Positions 34,545 through 43,622 of a stretch of DNA of 64,000 nt are shown in pieces; position 1 is the first letter of the stretch, and each line of letters begins with the position of its first letter. Source of the stretch: Exilibacterium sp. (lineage in GTDB: Bacteria > Pseudomonadota > Gammaproteobacteria > Pseudomonadales > Cellvibrionaceae); contig JANQMH010000017.1 in assembly GCA_028280195.1 (NCBI GenBank), positions 51,044 through 115,043 of the forward strand. Direction: 5' to 3'. A model generated the notes under the pieces. The model made no database searches. It had not been told where the DNA came from and saw only the letters and a program-made list of their open reading frames with translations. The position numbers and the translations under genes were made by a program.

Positions 34545-34741
34545 GTATACCGGCAGGGTTTGCCAACGATAAGCAATTCCACTCCCTTTACAGCTTGCAG
34601 CCCCGCTATTGCCGATATGACCGTTCCGGCGGATGGCGCGAAGAGACATCGCACATCACACTCGAGGCCTGCGCTGGCATTTTCCGGCGTAGCCGGCGTC
34701 GGTTGCTTAAGGTTAGACGCTAATCATTCGTGAATACAGGC

Positions 34742-34768
34742 GGCCGATCCACTCAACCCGGATCGGCC
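34742..34768. terminator. Hairpin downstream of the PEP-CTERM gene
   Basis: GGCCGATCC and GGATCGGCC give a perfect 9-bp stem with a 9-nt loop, 24 bp beyond the stop of the leftward PEP-CTERM gene. It lacks a U-tract in that direction. Confidence 0.5.
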
Positions 34769-34791
34769 ACTGTGCTGCTCTGGAAAAACCC

Positions 34792-35532
34792 CTAAGCGGC
34801 CTGCTGCCACGCTGGATTGGCCTTCTGCGAGGAGCGCCTGGCAAGTATCAGGCCCGCAAAGCCGAGGCTCAATATCGCCAGCGTACCGGGCGCCGGCACC
34901 TCCGCGGCAAATAAATTAAAGCTGACGCCGCCGGCCAGATCGCCAACTTCCATAAACAGGCGTGTAACATTGGCATAGCGCGACAGATCGACAAACTGCG
35001 CATCGGGGTCAAGCTCTCTCGGCCCTGAACCCGTGTCCGGAATCAGATCCAGGGGGCTGACTAAATCGATAAACCCGTCTTGTCCATAGACATAAATATC
35101 TACGTAATCCTCATTCTCCAGGCCATAGGCCCAGAACGATAGACTATTCACCGGTTTATAGAATTCGACTTCCATAAAGCCCGTGCAATAGTTGAACTCA
35201 TCCAGTGGGCAGATTTCCGAGGAGGGATAGTGGGGTGTTGCCGGCAGGTATTCCAATATCGGATTTGTATACCCGGGACCCTCCACTGCAGCAAAGGTTG
35301 CGTATTTCATATCGATCGGCTCAGTAAAAAACAACGGGCTGTCGCCCAGCACGGCGAAATCGATGACAAAAGCCTGGGCTGATGACGCCCCGAAGATCGT
35401 ACTGAGCCAAACCAGTGTGAGCCTTGCAAACCATCTGCGGCATTGGGTGCCTGGCACATCTTTCTTTGTGTCGGGCTTTGTTGTCGTGAACCCTAATGGA
35501 CTAAATATTTCTTGGAATATAACTTTGGACAT
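34792..35532 (-). CDS. PEP-CTERM sorting-signal protein
   Basis: A 246-residue exported protein. The start at 35532 follows GGGAGAGG, and a hydrophobic signal (about 35-54, ending SSAQA) follows a somewhat long polar N-terminus. The C-terminus has the PEP-CTERM form: PAPGTLAILSLGFAGLILAR, then a basic tail. Such proteins are anchored and processed by exosortase, often with exopolysaccharide. The central part is acidic and unassigned. No exosortase is in this window, so it must be encoded elsewhere if the signal works. Confidence 0.88.
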   Translation of the reverse strand: MSKVIFQEIFSPLGFTTTKPDTKKDVPGTQCRRWFARLTLVWLSTIFGASSAQAFVIDFAVLGDSPLFFTEPIDMKYATFAAVEGPGYTNPILEYLPATPHYPSSEICPLDEFNYCTGFMEVEFYKPVNSLSFWAYGLENEDYVDIYVYGQDGFIDLVSPLDLIPDTGSGPRELDPDAQFVDLSRYANVTRLFMEVGDLAGGVSFNLFAAEVPAPGTLAILSLGFAGLILARRSSQKANPAWQQAA

Positions 35533-35962
35533 ATGCCTCTCCCTGTCTGTTGTAGGAATACATGGGTCAAGGAAACATGCACAGTCAATGCCGGGAAAAA
35601 TAAGCTGTTGATATCTGAAGAGAAGCTGTTTTTTGTCGATGCTCCCCAAAAAATATCTGGAAAAATTGTCGACACCTGCACTACCAGAAGTTGAAAATCC
35701 TATAGGATTTTTATTGCTACCAGTATTTTTTCAGCTCAGTGAGCAGCAGAAATTTTTATTTTTTAATGCGCTTTATAAGTAGCAATAGTGCAGGTGGGCT
35801 TGGATTGGATCGGATACGTGATACTAAAAAGTAGCCTGCTTAAAAATACGTTAACTGCATTATCATTTTAGTATCGCCATTCTAGCATCTCTGCGAGCAG
35901 CGACAGCTGATTTTTCTCATAGTTTGGATAGTGGCAGATACCCTGTGTTTGAATGTAGTTAC

Positions 35963-36172
35963 ATGGACTTGTCGTTTGAAGATAAGCTCTACGTTTTTCT
36001 TGAAGCCAGGTCTCCCGCCTACTTTTGTGCCGGGAATAAAGAGTATGTTCTTGTTTCCAATTCATGGTTCGTATTTGCAGTGCCGGTAAAAATTATTGAG
36101 CTAGAAAATTGCAGTTATAAGGAGGTCGAAGCTAAATTTTTTTCTCTATGGAAATATTCAGTATGGTCATAG
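35963..36172 (+). CDS. Possible small protein in AT-rich DNA
   Basis: A frame from ATG 35963 encodes 69 residues rich in aromatic and acidic residues (DLSFEDKLYVFLEARSPAYF near its start). The composition is protein-like, unlike the chance frames nearby, but no family is recognised and no strong ribosome site is seen. It could be the tail of an older gene, since the frame continues upstream to a TTG at 35924. Confidence 0.35.
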   Translation: MDLSFEDKLYVFLEARSPAYFCAGNKEYVLVSNSWFVFAVPVKIIELENCSYKEVEAKFFSLWKYSVWS

Positions 36173-36520
36173 TAAGAGTGGAGCCAGCAAAGCCTGTATG
36201 ATCTCCCAGCAGCATGTTTTTGGATACAAGGCGCGCTACTAAGGACTGCGGATATGGTGGGGAGTTGTGTAAATGATTCTGTGTGTCGTCCCGGTTAACA
36301 ACAGTTATTCAAAGGGGTTGCCGACTTCAGCCTAAGTCACCTCTTGCCGTTTTCCCGTTTTTAGTGGGTCATCGCTTATCAGCAGTATCAGCGCTGATGA
36401 CAGGTGTGGTGTTATTGTGAAAAGTCATTGATTTTCAATGGGTTAGCCCTATTGGATAAAAACTTTGCTGTTTGCCTGATGACTGTTTGGCGTGTTCTCT
36501 CAAAATAACGGATTTACAGC

Positions 36521-36548
36521 TTGACCTTGCTGGACTAAAATATATAAT
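36521..36548 (+). promoter_or_regulatory. Sigma70-type promoter of the Phd/VapC pair
   Basis: TTGACC (36521-36526), a 16-bp spacer and a perfect -10 TATAAT (36543-36548) lie about 30 bp before the antitoxin start. Confidence 0.75.
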
Positions 36549-36578
36549 TAAAAATATTTATTTTAACGGTGTATCTCA

Positions 36579-36836
36579 ATGCGATTAACTGCCTCCCAAC
36601 TACAAACCCAGCACAAGGCACTGATCGAAGCGCTAAAACGGGGCGAAACCGTCGAAATCACCTATCATGGCCAGATACTCGGCGTCGTTCACCCTAAAAG
36701 CGTTGTCAGTACAGAGAATAAGCAGGCCGCCGCAGAAGCCTTCTTTGGTATGCATAAAGATATGGGTATCGATAATGTAGAGGATGGACTTCGCTCTGTA
36801 CGAAAAGGTCGAAGGAATCGCCTGGATGCTATTTGA
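36579..36836 (+). CDS. Phd/YefM-type antitoxin
   Basis: An 85-residue antitoxin. The N-terminal part (MRLTASQLQTQHKALIEALKRGETVEITYHG, about 1-45 as domain) matches the Phd/YefM DNA-binding fold; the charged C-terminal tail would wrap the toxin. Its last 11 bp overlap the toxin gene, so translation is coupled. It should repress its own promoter together with the toxin. Confidence 0.9.
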   Translation: MRLTASQLQTQHKALIEALKRGETVEITYHGQILGVVHPKSVVSTENKQAAAEAFFGMHKDMGIDNVEDGLRSVRKGRRNRLDAI

Positions 36837-37206
36837 TACGAATATATTAATCTATGCGGATCGCGGTCTTGAAAGTGCGAAAGACTTGATCATGTCCACA
36901 CCCGAGCGTGCCATTTCAGCAGTAACTTATATGGAATATGTGCCGTACTGCCGCGATAAAACGGAGTTACGCATATTTGAGAAGATGCTGGAGGCTTTGC
37001 AGTTTACCATCTATGACCTGGATGCCGATATTTCTCGCCAGGCGCGTCAATGTGTTCGGCAGTTTGCATTGAGTCACAGCGTTGAGATGGGAGATGCGCT
37101 AATTGCTGCAACGGCCATTTATCGAGACGAAGTACTGTGTACCAGTAATGCTAAACATTTCAAGCCGATTACTGGTCTCGAGGTTCAGGTATATAAACCG
37201 CAATAA
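36826..37206 (+). CDS. vapC: PIN-domain toxin (VapC-like)
   Basis: A 126-residue PIN-domain ribonuclease. The start MLFDTNILIY at 36826 puts the first catalytic Asp at residue 4 and has GAAGGA 9 bp upstream. Further acidic residues lie in YMEYVPY and in EMGDALIAATA, completing the usual metal site. VapC toxins cleave tRNA or rRNA when not bound by the antitoxin. All catalytic residues seem to be in place, so the pair may be active. Confidence 0.92.
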   Translation: MLFDTNILIYADRGLESAKDLIMSTPERAISAVTYMEYVPYCRDKTELRIFEKMLEALQFTIYDLDADISRQARQCVRQFALSHSVEMGDALIAATAIYRDEVLCTSNAKHFKPITGLEVQVYKPQ

Positions 37207-37318
37207 TTTTTTTGCCGGATTATACTGTTAAAGCTCAGGTGTTGTATAAAACCAGCGGCTGATGCAGGCTGATCTCTTAGTGTCGATTAGGCATATATAA
37301 TCTTGAAAGAGAAATTTA

Positions 37319-37800
37319 GCTGTAAACGGTACAAAATCCAGTTCCGACTCTCCGACCCCGAAGGCATGGCCCTTGCTGCGAGCGATTTTTAGAAAGCATG
37401 GGTATCGCCAATTACTCGCAGGCCAGTATCAATAACTGGGGCCGGCGCATTGATTACTTTATTGCCTGGTGTGAAAAGTACCTGCGGGAGGAGCGCTACC
37501 AGCTGGTGGGAGGGCAGGATACCGGCAGCCTCTTCCTGACCAATCTGGGCGATGCGTTCACCTCATAGCGGATCACCCAGTTGGGCAGGCGGTATGTAAA
37601 GCAGGCGGATATCGGCAAGACCGGCCATGTCACCTGTTTCGACACACCATGGCCACGGTGATACTGGAGAACCGAGCCGACACCCACTATATCCGGGAGG
37701 TGTTGGGCTATGCCAAGATCGATACCACCCAGATTTACACCCAGGTAGGTATCCGGCGCTTGAAGGAGGTACATGATCTGGCCCACCCGGTCGGGCTGGC
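37319..37800 (+). pseudogene. Broken tyrosine recombinase with internal deletion
   Basis: Three frames together give parts of a XerC/D-like integrase: FRLSDPEGMAL, a frameshift, then FLESMGIANYSQASINNW and DYFIAWC. This joins directly to KYLREERYQLV, DTGSLFLTNLGDAFTS, a TAG stop, then RITQLGRRYVKQADIGKTG. After another frameshift LFRHTMATVILENRADTHYI and TTQIYTQV close the catalytic domain. Compared with full-length relatives roughly 170 residues are missing between the N-terminal domain and the end of the catalytic core. The usual LGHAK reads LGYAK. It is therefore inactive, a relic of the element that probably brought the flanking toxin-antitoxin pairs. Confidence 0.88.
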
Positions 37801-37919
37801 GCCCAGGAACCACGGGGCTTGTAAGGCAGGCAATAACCCTGGGGAAGCCCGACAATGGGCCGGCGCGGGCAGTGAGTCAGCAGAAAAGCAAGACAATGAA
37901 AAGTGAATCCGGTAGAGTT

Positions 37920-37938
37920 GAGGTTCTAAAAGAACCTC
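37920..37938. promoter_or_regulatory. Operator-like inverted repeat before the RHH antitoxin
   Basis: GAGGTTC, spacer TAAAA and GAACCTC form a perfect 7-bp inverted repeat ending 11 bp before the antitoxin start at 37950. Ribbon-helix-helix antitoxins usually bind such repeats to repress their own genes. Confidence 0.65.
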
Positions 37939-37949
37939 GGAGAATCGAC

Positions 37950-38198
37950 ATGCCTTTGAAAGCCACCTCTGTCCGACTGGATGATGAAACCCTGCAGCGT
38001 CTAGGGCAAATTGCCGAGTCAATGGACCGACCCCGTGCCTGGTTAATGGCCCATGCGATTAAGCAATTTGTATCCCGAGAGGAGTGGTTTATCCGCGAAA
38101 TAGAAAAGGGTATCCAGGCAGCGGATGAAGGTCGCCTGATCGATCATAGCCGTGTGAAGGCTAAATGGGAGGCCAAGCGTGCAGCTCAAATGGACTGA
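37950..38198 (+). CDS. Ribbon-helix-helix antitoxin (ParD/CopG type)
   Basis: An 82-residue antitoxin with the ribbon-helix-helix fold: KATSVRLDDETLQRLGQIAE forms the beta strand and first helix, and SMDRPRAWLMAHAIKQFV the second. The rest is a charged tail that would neutralise the toxin. The start at 37950 has GGAGA 7 bp upstream; an earlier ATG at 37896 would place the operator-like hairpin inside the gene and is less likely. It overlaps the toxin gene by 20 bp. Confidence 0.9.
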   Translation: MPLKATSVRLDDETLQRLGQIAESMDRPRAWLMAHAIKQFVSREEWFIREIEKGIQAADEGRLIDHSRVKAKWEAKRAAQMD

Positions 38199-38472
38199 TC
38201 TTGCCGACGCCGATTTAGACCATATCGAAGAATACATTAGCGAAGAAAATAGCCCTTTGGTAGCTATCGATGTTGTACTCAATGTGCTGGACACTGTGGA
38301 ACTAATTTTACCGGCCCACCCGGATGCCGGGCGTTTAGGCCGCAAGAAAGGGACAAGAGAATTGGTGATCGACGGCATCCCGTTTATCGTGGTGTATCGC
38401 CAAGTTGAACAACAACTTCATATCCTGCGCGTACTACACGACTCACAAGAATGGTTGCCGGACAATGAGTAA
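38179..38472 (+). CDS. parE: RelE/ParE-family toxin
   Basis: A 97-residue toxin of the RelE/ParE superfamily starting with GTG inside the antitoxin gene. Typical segments are LKWTDLADADLDHIEEYI, GRLGRKKGTRELVIDGIPFIVVYR and the C-terminal ILRVLHDSQEW. ParE members poison gyrase, RelE members cleave mRNA; the RELVI...YIVYRV-like end fits ParE better. The gene is intact. Confidence 0.92.
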   Translation: MQLKWTDLADADLDHIEEYISEENSPLVAIDVVLNVLDTVELILPAHPDAGRLGRKKGTRELVIDGIPFIVVYRQVEQQLHILRVLHDSQEWLPDNE

Positions 38473-38630
38473 CTTAACAGCACTGTGCTAAGCGGAGACA
38501 TTGAAGTGCCTGTCATCTTTATTGCTGTGAGAAGGAAATATATCGAGACGCAAAAACTTCGGTCGAAGGGTAAAATAAATGCAGCAAATTAAGCCTTAGC
38601 CTATATCCAAATATGATGTTAAAAGGCGGC

Positions 38631-40568
38631 CTATTCAATTTGTGTCAGCGATGTTGTTATCGGGATATCGTCATTTCTATCCAGATGTCTGGCTAAGAAA
38701 GATTCCATTTCCTTGAAAACCAGAAGTCGGTTCTCTTCGTTACTCAAATAATGATCACCGTCGGGCAACTCAATATAAATATACTCTTTTCGTGCCTTGT
38801 CGAGTGCACGGGTCATACTGCGGCTCTGGCTGGCGGGAACCACCCTGTCTTTTTCACCGTGGAATAACAGCAGTGGTGCCGTCATACGACTTGCCTGGTG
38901 CAGTGGGGAGGTCTCCGACAGCTTTCCCCAGGAGTCGCCAATCTGATTGAGGCGAATTTTGTTTTTTTGCGAAAACACAAACTTGGGCAGGTCGGCTATG
39001 CCCGCAAAACTGATGGCGCAGCGAAACAGTTCGGGAGTTTTCACCAGCCCCATCATGGCGGCGTAGCCGCCATAGCTGGCACCTACTATGCAAATCCGCT
39101 CCGGATCGCCGATATTCTCCTCAATTAGCCAATTGACGCCGTCGGTGATATCGTCCTGCATCAGCTTGCCCCAGTTTTTGAAACCGGAGCGCATAAATTC
39201 GATACCATAACCACTGGAGCCACGGAAATTCATCTGCAGCACGGCATAACCGCGATTGGCAAAGAATGCCGTCCAGTAGTCGAACTCTTTACTGTTGCGT
39301 TCCATTGGCCCGCCATGGGGGAAGACAATGACCGGCGGCGGCATAAACTCGGCAGACTTCGGCAGAGTGAGATATGCCTCGATAAGAGTGCCGTCGCGCG
39401 CAGTGTAGTTGACGGCTTTGGTAGCCGTTAGCGTATGTGAACTAAGCTCTGGGTAGCTGGCCCCGATCGGCGTGATTGCTTTCTGTGCCCTATCGCCAAG
39501 ATAATAAACGCCGGCTTGTGTATCGCTGCTGCTGAGAAGGATATAGCGCTGTTCATCACTGCTGAAAGCGACTAGTTGATTATTCTTATTCGGAAATTGC
39601 CTGTTAATACCATTGTAAAGAGCCAGGTAGTTTTCTTCCCAAAAATGGTAAGCCCCGTTATGCAGGTGCTTGATGCCAACGACTGTCCCGGTGGGTGAAT
39701 ACACCAGCTCGCCCTCGATATCATAGGTCGGGTCAGACAGAACCTGCTCTTTTTCATGAAAGGATGCCGCTATATTCATTTTGAACACCGCTTTCCTTCC
39801 GCGGTGGTAGGATTGGAGGAACAATATATCGGGGTCCAGGCCGAAGCCGAGTGGCCAGATTTCCCCGTGGGAGAAATTGTCGAATAACCACTTCGAACGC
39901 CAGCCTCTTTTTCCTTGCTTGACATAAACCTCGGTAGTTTCCGCACCAACGCGCATACCGATGCGCACCCGCTGCTGTCGATCGGTCAGCCAGTTGGTGA
40001 TACCGGCATAAGGCCGTTGGATACGGGTCTTTTGCCCGTCGTACACATTCACTTTGTAGACGGCCGGCCCTGTGGGGCGGTCTCTTTCCCCCACAATTGC
40101 GATCAGGATATGTTCAGGGTCCTGTGGCAACCAGTCTACGACGTTGTCCTGCAGATTCATCAGGGGCCTTATATGCTCGACCAGGTTGAAGGCATCCGTG
40201 CCGTCACGACTGACTGACAGCAGTCTGGTCTCCATGGTGGGACGGTTATAGCGGTTGGCATTGAAGCGGAGGCTGACGATAAGGCGGTCGTCGTTTGCCC
40301 AGCGAAACCAGTTTAGCTTGAATTCTATATTGTCAGTGGAGATGACCGGAATGCTTTTCCCTGTCACTGCATTGTTTGAAAAAATGAAAGAACTGCCATT
40401 TTTATTCAACCAGATGCCGATATGTTCACCGCTGGGTGATAGATTGACATCCTGGATATAGGGCAGGCTGGCAAATGCGGAAACAGGTAGCCTAGAATCT
40501 GCTGCCGCAGCGGAAGCATGAAGTGCGAGTATCAACCCGATTGTTATAAGAATGGCTTTTTTATGCAT
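38631..40568 (-). CDS. S9-family prolyl oligopeptidase-like peptidase
   Basis: A 645-residue exported peptidase. MHKKAILITIGLILALHASA at 40568 is a signal peptide; the longer frame to 40682 is not needed. An N-terminal propeller (about 30-390) is followed by an alpha/beta-hydrolase domain. The nucleophile motif GASYGG gives Ser498, with Asp in HGEKDRVVP and His in DGDHYL, so the triad is complete. The family cleaves short peptides, here in the periplasm. It lies after the TonB receptor gene but a terminator separates them, so it is probably a separate unit. Confidence 0.92.
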   Translation of the reverse strand: MHKKAILITIGLILALHASAAAADSRLPVSAFASLPYIQDVNLSPSGEHIGIWLNKNGSSFIFSNNAVTGKSIPVISTDNIEFKLNWFRWANDDRLIVSLRFNANRYNRPTMETRLLSVSRDGTDAFNLVEHIRPLMNLQDNVVDWLPQDPEHILIAIVGERDRPTGPAVYKVNVYDGQKTRIQRPYAGITNWLTDRQQRVRIGMRVGAETTEVYVKQGKRGWRSKWLFDNFSHGEIWPLGFGLDPDILFLQSYHRGRKAVFKMNIAASFHEKEQVLSDPTYDIEGELVYSPTGTVVGIKHLHNGAYHFWEENYLALYNGINRQFPNKNNQLVAFSSDEQRYILLSSSDTQAGVYYLGDRAQKAITPIGASYPELSSHTLTATKAVNYTARDGTLIEAYLTLPKSAEFMPPPVIVFPHGGPMERNSKEFDYWTAFFANRGYAVLQMNFRGSSGYGIEFMRSGFKNWGKLMQDDITDGVNWLIEENIGDPERICIVGASYGGYAAMMGLVKTPELFRCAISFAGIADLPKFVFSQKNKIRLNQIGDSWGKLSETSPLHQASRMTAPLLLFHGEKDRVVPASQSRSMTRALDKARKEYIYIELPDGDHYLSNEENRLLVFKEMESFLARHLDRNDDIPITTSLTQIE

Positions 40569-40730
40569 TGGCACAGCGTTTACTGCTTTTAGTCGTTCGC
40601 CAGGGCTGGTTATGCGCCTATAGGCGTGTCCTCCGGTTTTTGGCGGTATATAAGGGGCCATGGCCACAAAAAAACTCCCCATGATCGAATATACCTATTA
40701 CAGTAATGATAGTACATAAAAAATTAGATG

Positions 40731-40755
40731 AAAAAAAAGCCGCGCAAAGCGCGGC
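40731..40755 (-). terminator. Rho-independent terminator of the TonB receptor gene
   Basis: Read leftward: GCCGCGC, loop TTT, GCGCGGC, then eight T. It is a perfect 7-bp stem with a U-tract, 34 bp after the receptor stop. Confidence 0.93.
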
Positions 40756-40788
40756 TTGACGATGGTTGGAATGGATTCCGGCTAGTAA

Positions 40789-43509
40789 TTAGAATTTCCA
40801 GCTGAAATCCACTGATACGCTGGTCCCTACATCCTGTTCAATAATGGTGGCGTTTTCTCCGTTGGGGTTTTTCTGTTCGAATTCACGGCTCTCGTCCAGA
40901 AGGTTCTGCACCCTGAGCTTGAGTGTCGCATTGTCCGTTGGATAAAACGAGTACACGACATCGAGGGAATGGAACGGTTGCTCGAAGGCATCGTCATTAC
41001 CATCGCGACCGCCGTAGAAGATACGCTCTCCAAACACATTGTAGACAACAGAGAGGCTGTGATAATTGTCGGCCGAGTCATAGCCCAGTTGTGCATTGAC
41101 GACGTATTCAGAGTGTCCGGTCAAACGGCGCTTGTTATTAGTGAGGCCGATATCGGTGCCACCTATCTCAATTTCGGAGTCACTCAACGTCAGGTTTCCA
41201 GAGAAAAAGAAACCTTCCAGTGGGTCATAAACCGAGGCCAGGTCTTTTAGGGCCTCGAATTCAATGCCATAGACTTCGCCAGATTCGGCGTTAACAAAGC
41301 CCAGTGTCACATCGTCATCGGTACCGGCAAAACGCACCTGCTCGATTGGCGCGGTAATGTCCTTGTAAAACAGTGATGCAGTGAAGCTGTCCCGATTGTC
41401 GTAGAACCACTCGGCCCGCAGGTCAAAGTGATCAATTTCGGAAAACTCCAAAGAGGCGTTACCCTCGACTCTCACTTCCAGCTCCGGGTCGATATACTGT
41501 ACCGCGGCGACTTCGCGCAAGTCGGGCCTTACCACCGTTTGGCCGTAACCGAAGCGCAGTTGAAAGTCTTCCGCTCCCATAAAGCCATTTCTGATATAGG
41601 TTAGAGCCATGGCTGGATAAATATCGTCGTCCCTGATGGCTATCCTCTGGTCCGGGTCCTGCAACTCCTCTATCAGCCTGCGCACACTGGCACCGGTAAA
41701 GTCGAGCAGGTCTACAGGCAGCACCGCCTGGCGAAAGTCTTCCCAACGCACACCGGCGCTGAAACGCCAGGTGCTGTTCCAGGTGACATCGAAACTGCCG
41801 TGAATGGTGTCGGTCAACTGTGCTGCCAGGTAACTTTCCGTACCGAAACCGGTACCCAGACTGACGTCGAAGCTGTTATTGGGGTCCAGCAGGTTTTCGT
41901 CGGTCAAAACCTGCCCCGGCGTGCCGTCGAGCGCATCAGCCAATACACCCACCGCATTGATATTGGCAGTGTAACCATAGTATTCGCGCGACTTCTCGAT
42001 ATCGGACCAGCCACCGCTAATGGACCCGTCCCAGTTTCCGGAGGTAAAGTAGGCGGTAAAGTTCATGCCGTAGCTTTCGACTTTATCTTCCAGCTCCAGG
42101 AAGGCAAACTGAGCCATAGATGTGGTTGACGACAACCTGGTACCCGTTACCTCGAGGGTATTGGGGTCTATGTCGTTAGTGCCCTGTATGGTAGTCTCGT
42201 TCGGAATATCCGTGGTGGCCTTGGCATCGGAATAAAACCAGTCAATGTCGATGCTGGTAAATGGCTGGGGAATCCAGACATAGCCAAAATCGCCGTCCTC
42301 GAAGGTGTGTTCACCCAACACCTGATTGACAGTCAGCTCGCGTTCCTCGAGCCGGGTTGAATACCTGAGCTTTTGCCTGCCATCTTCCACGGTGTTATTG
42401 GCATCAAAGCCGGAAAGTATGCGGGCTTCGTCCTCGTCATTCTGCAGAACATAACTGTTGGTGCGCAGTGAATGTGAATCCAGATAAGTGAGGCCCAGAT
42501 TCAGCGCGCCGGTAAAGTCCTCAGTTTCAACGGTTTTACGGATGTCCGAGACATTGTCTCTCGGGTCGCCGACACCGCGGCGAATCTGGTTCTCATTGCG
42601 GATGTCCTTATCGAATGAGACATTGGCCAGAGCGCCGAAAACCCACTCGTCGTTGATATCCCATGAGTTGCCCAGTGACACCTTGCCGCCGATATCCGGC
42701 GCCAACGACTCATCGCGGATTTCGATGTCGCGGTTAAGTGAGAGCATCAGTTGGCGGTTAATCGCTTCGGCCTGTGCCAGCTGTTCCGGCGATGGAGAAC
42801 CGCCGTCGGTGTCGAGAATGCGGACGATACTGTTTATGCCAATATCACCCCGGTAGGTGTTGATCGCCTCATCGATGGCCGCTGGCAGGCCACCGCCACC
42901 CCCCACAGGCCCGATGCCGTCGTCGGAGCTTTCGGTATTCCAGCCGGTACCGAAGGAAATACTGAACACTGGGCCGTCTGGAACGGATTTTGTGCGAATA
43001 TCGATATTACCGCCGCCGAAGGCTGCCGGCATATCCGAGGAATAGGCTTTATGGACTTTTAGCGAGTCAATAATAGATGTTGGAAACAAGTCCAACGGTA
43101 CGACGTTGCGGGTCAGGTCAGGCGACGGCACGGCAGCGCCGTTAAGAGTGGTACTGGAGTATCTTTCCCCCAGACCACGCACATAGATAAACTTGCCGTC
43201 GACCAGGGTCAAGCCGGTCACCCGGCGAAGGGCGGAGGCAATATTGCTGTCGCCGACCCTGGTTATCTGGTCGAAGCTGAGTATCTCGGCGGAGTAGGCC
43301 TGTTCAATCCTTTCGATAATGATCGAGGTGGCACTGTCCTGTAACCGCCCCAGAACCTGCACTTCCTCCATAACCGGCTGCTCGAACTCAGGTACCGCTC
43401 CAGGGTTGTCTTCTTCCTGAGCCTTGGCCGGCATGCCTGCAGATAACGCGGCGGTTACCGATGCAATGGCAAGAGATAGCTGGCGTGGTTTAGTTTTTAC
43501 TGTTTTCAT
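40789..43509 (-). CDS. TonB-dependent outer-membrane receptor
   Basis: A 906-residue receptor with signal peptide (ending MPAKA near residue 28), plug domain (about 75-200; NIASALRRVTGL, FIYVRGLGERYSSTTLNGA, FGGGNIDIRT) and a 22-strand-type barrel ending in VDFSWKF with the terminal Phe. It imports a ligand across the outer membrane with TonB energy. It belongs to the group with RGLGERYSSTTLNG plugs that is often paired with a lipoprotein, as here (43623-45311). The ligand is unknown; a peptide, a carbohydrate or a phosphorus compound is possible. Confidence 0.95.
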   Translation of the reverse strand: MKTVKTKPRQLSLAIASVTAALSAGMPAKAQEEDNPGAVPEFEQPVMEEVQVLGRLQDSATSIIIERIEQAYSAEILSFDQITRVGDSNIASALRRVTGLTLVDGKFIYVRGLGERYSSTTLNGAAVPSPDLTRNVVPLDLFPTSIIDSLKVHKAYSSDMPAAFGGGNIDIRTKSVPDGPVFSISFGTGWNTESSDDGIGPVGGGGGLPAAIDEAINTYRGDIGINSIVRILDTDGGSPSPEQLAQAEAINRQLMLSLNRDIEIRDESLAPDIGGKVSLGNSWDINDEWVFGALANVSFDKDIRNENQIRRGVGDPRDNVSDIRKTVETEDFTGALNLGLTYLDSHSLRTNSYVLQNDEDEARILSGFDANNTVEDGRQKLRYSTRLEERELTVNQVLGEHTFEDGDFGYVWIPQPFTSIDIDWFYSDAKATTDIPNETTIQGTNDIDPNTLEVTGTRLSSTTSMAQFAFLELEDKVESYGMNFTAYFTSGNWDGSISGGWSDIEKSREYYGYTANINAVGVLADALDGTPGQVLTDENLLDPNNSFDVSLGTGFGTESYLAAQLTDTIHGSFDVTWNSTWRFSAGVRWEDFRQAVLPVDLLDFTGASVRRLIEELQDPDQRIAIRDDDIYPAMALTYIRNGFMGAEDFQLRFGYGQTVVRPDLREVAAVQYIDPELEVRVEGNASLEFSEIDHFDLRAEWFYDNRDSFTASLFYKDITAPIEQVRFAGTDDDVTLGFVNAESGEVYGIEFEALKDLASVYDPLEGFFFSGNLTLSDSEIEIGGTDIGLTNNKRRLTGHSEYVVNAQLGYDSADNYHSLSVVYNVFGERIFYGGRDGNDDAFEQPFHSLDVVYSFYPTDNATLKLRVQNLLDESREFEQKNPNGENATIIEQDVGTSVSVDFSWKF

Positions 43510-43558
43510 GATAGTGAAACCTGTTTGTATATCTGGCTGACGGAGGTTGGCAATATGA

Positions 43559-43584
43559 GATAAGGCGCCCGAAAGCGCCTTATC
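43559..43584. other. Hairpin between lipoprotein and receptor genes
   Basis: GATAAGGCGC and GCGCCTTATC are a perfect 10-bp stem with loop CCGAAA, between the lipoprotein stop and the receptor start. No U-tract follows in the leftward direction. It may stabilise the upstream mRNA or attenuate receptor expression. Confidence 0.6.
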
Positions 43585-43622
43585 GATTCACCGAGCTTGC
43601 TGGAAAGGCAATACTCCGGACA

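Larger units (their letters stand above)
35533..36578. other. AT-rich border of an accessory island
   Basis: About 1 kb with visibly lower GC than its surroundings. Apart from a possible small gene at 35963-36172 and a clear promoter for the toxin-antitoxin pair at 36521-36548, I see no gene. Long A/T runs and lack of strong coding signals suggest decayed, acquired DNA. Confidence 0.5.

Noticed and set aside
36579..38472. Integron cassette array carrying the toxin-antitoxin pairs
   Set aside because: I could not recognise attC sites or an IntI-specific segment; the broken recombinase belongs to a different XerC/D-like group.
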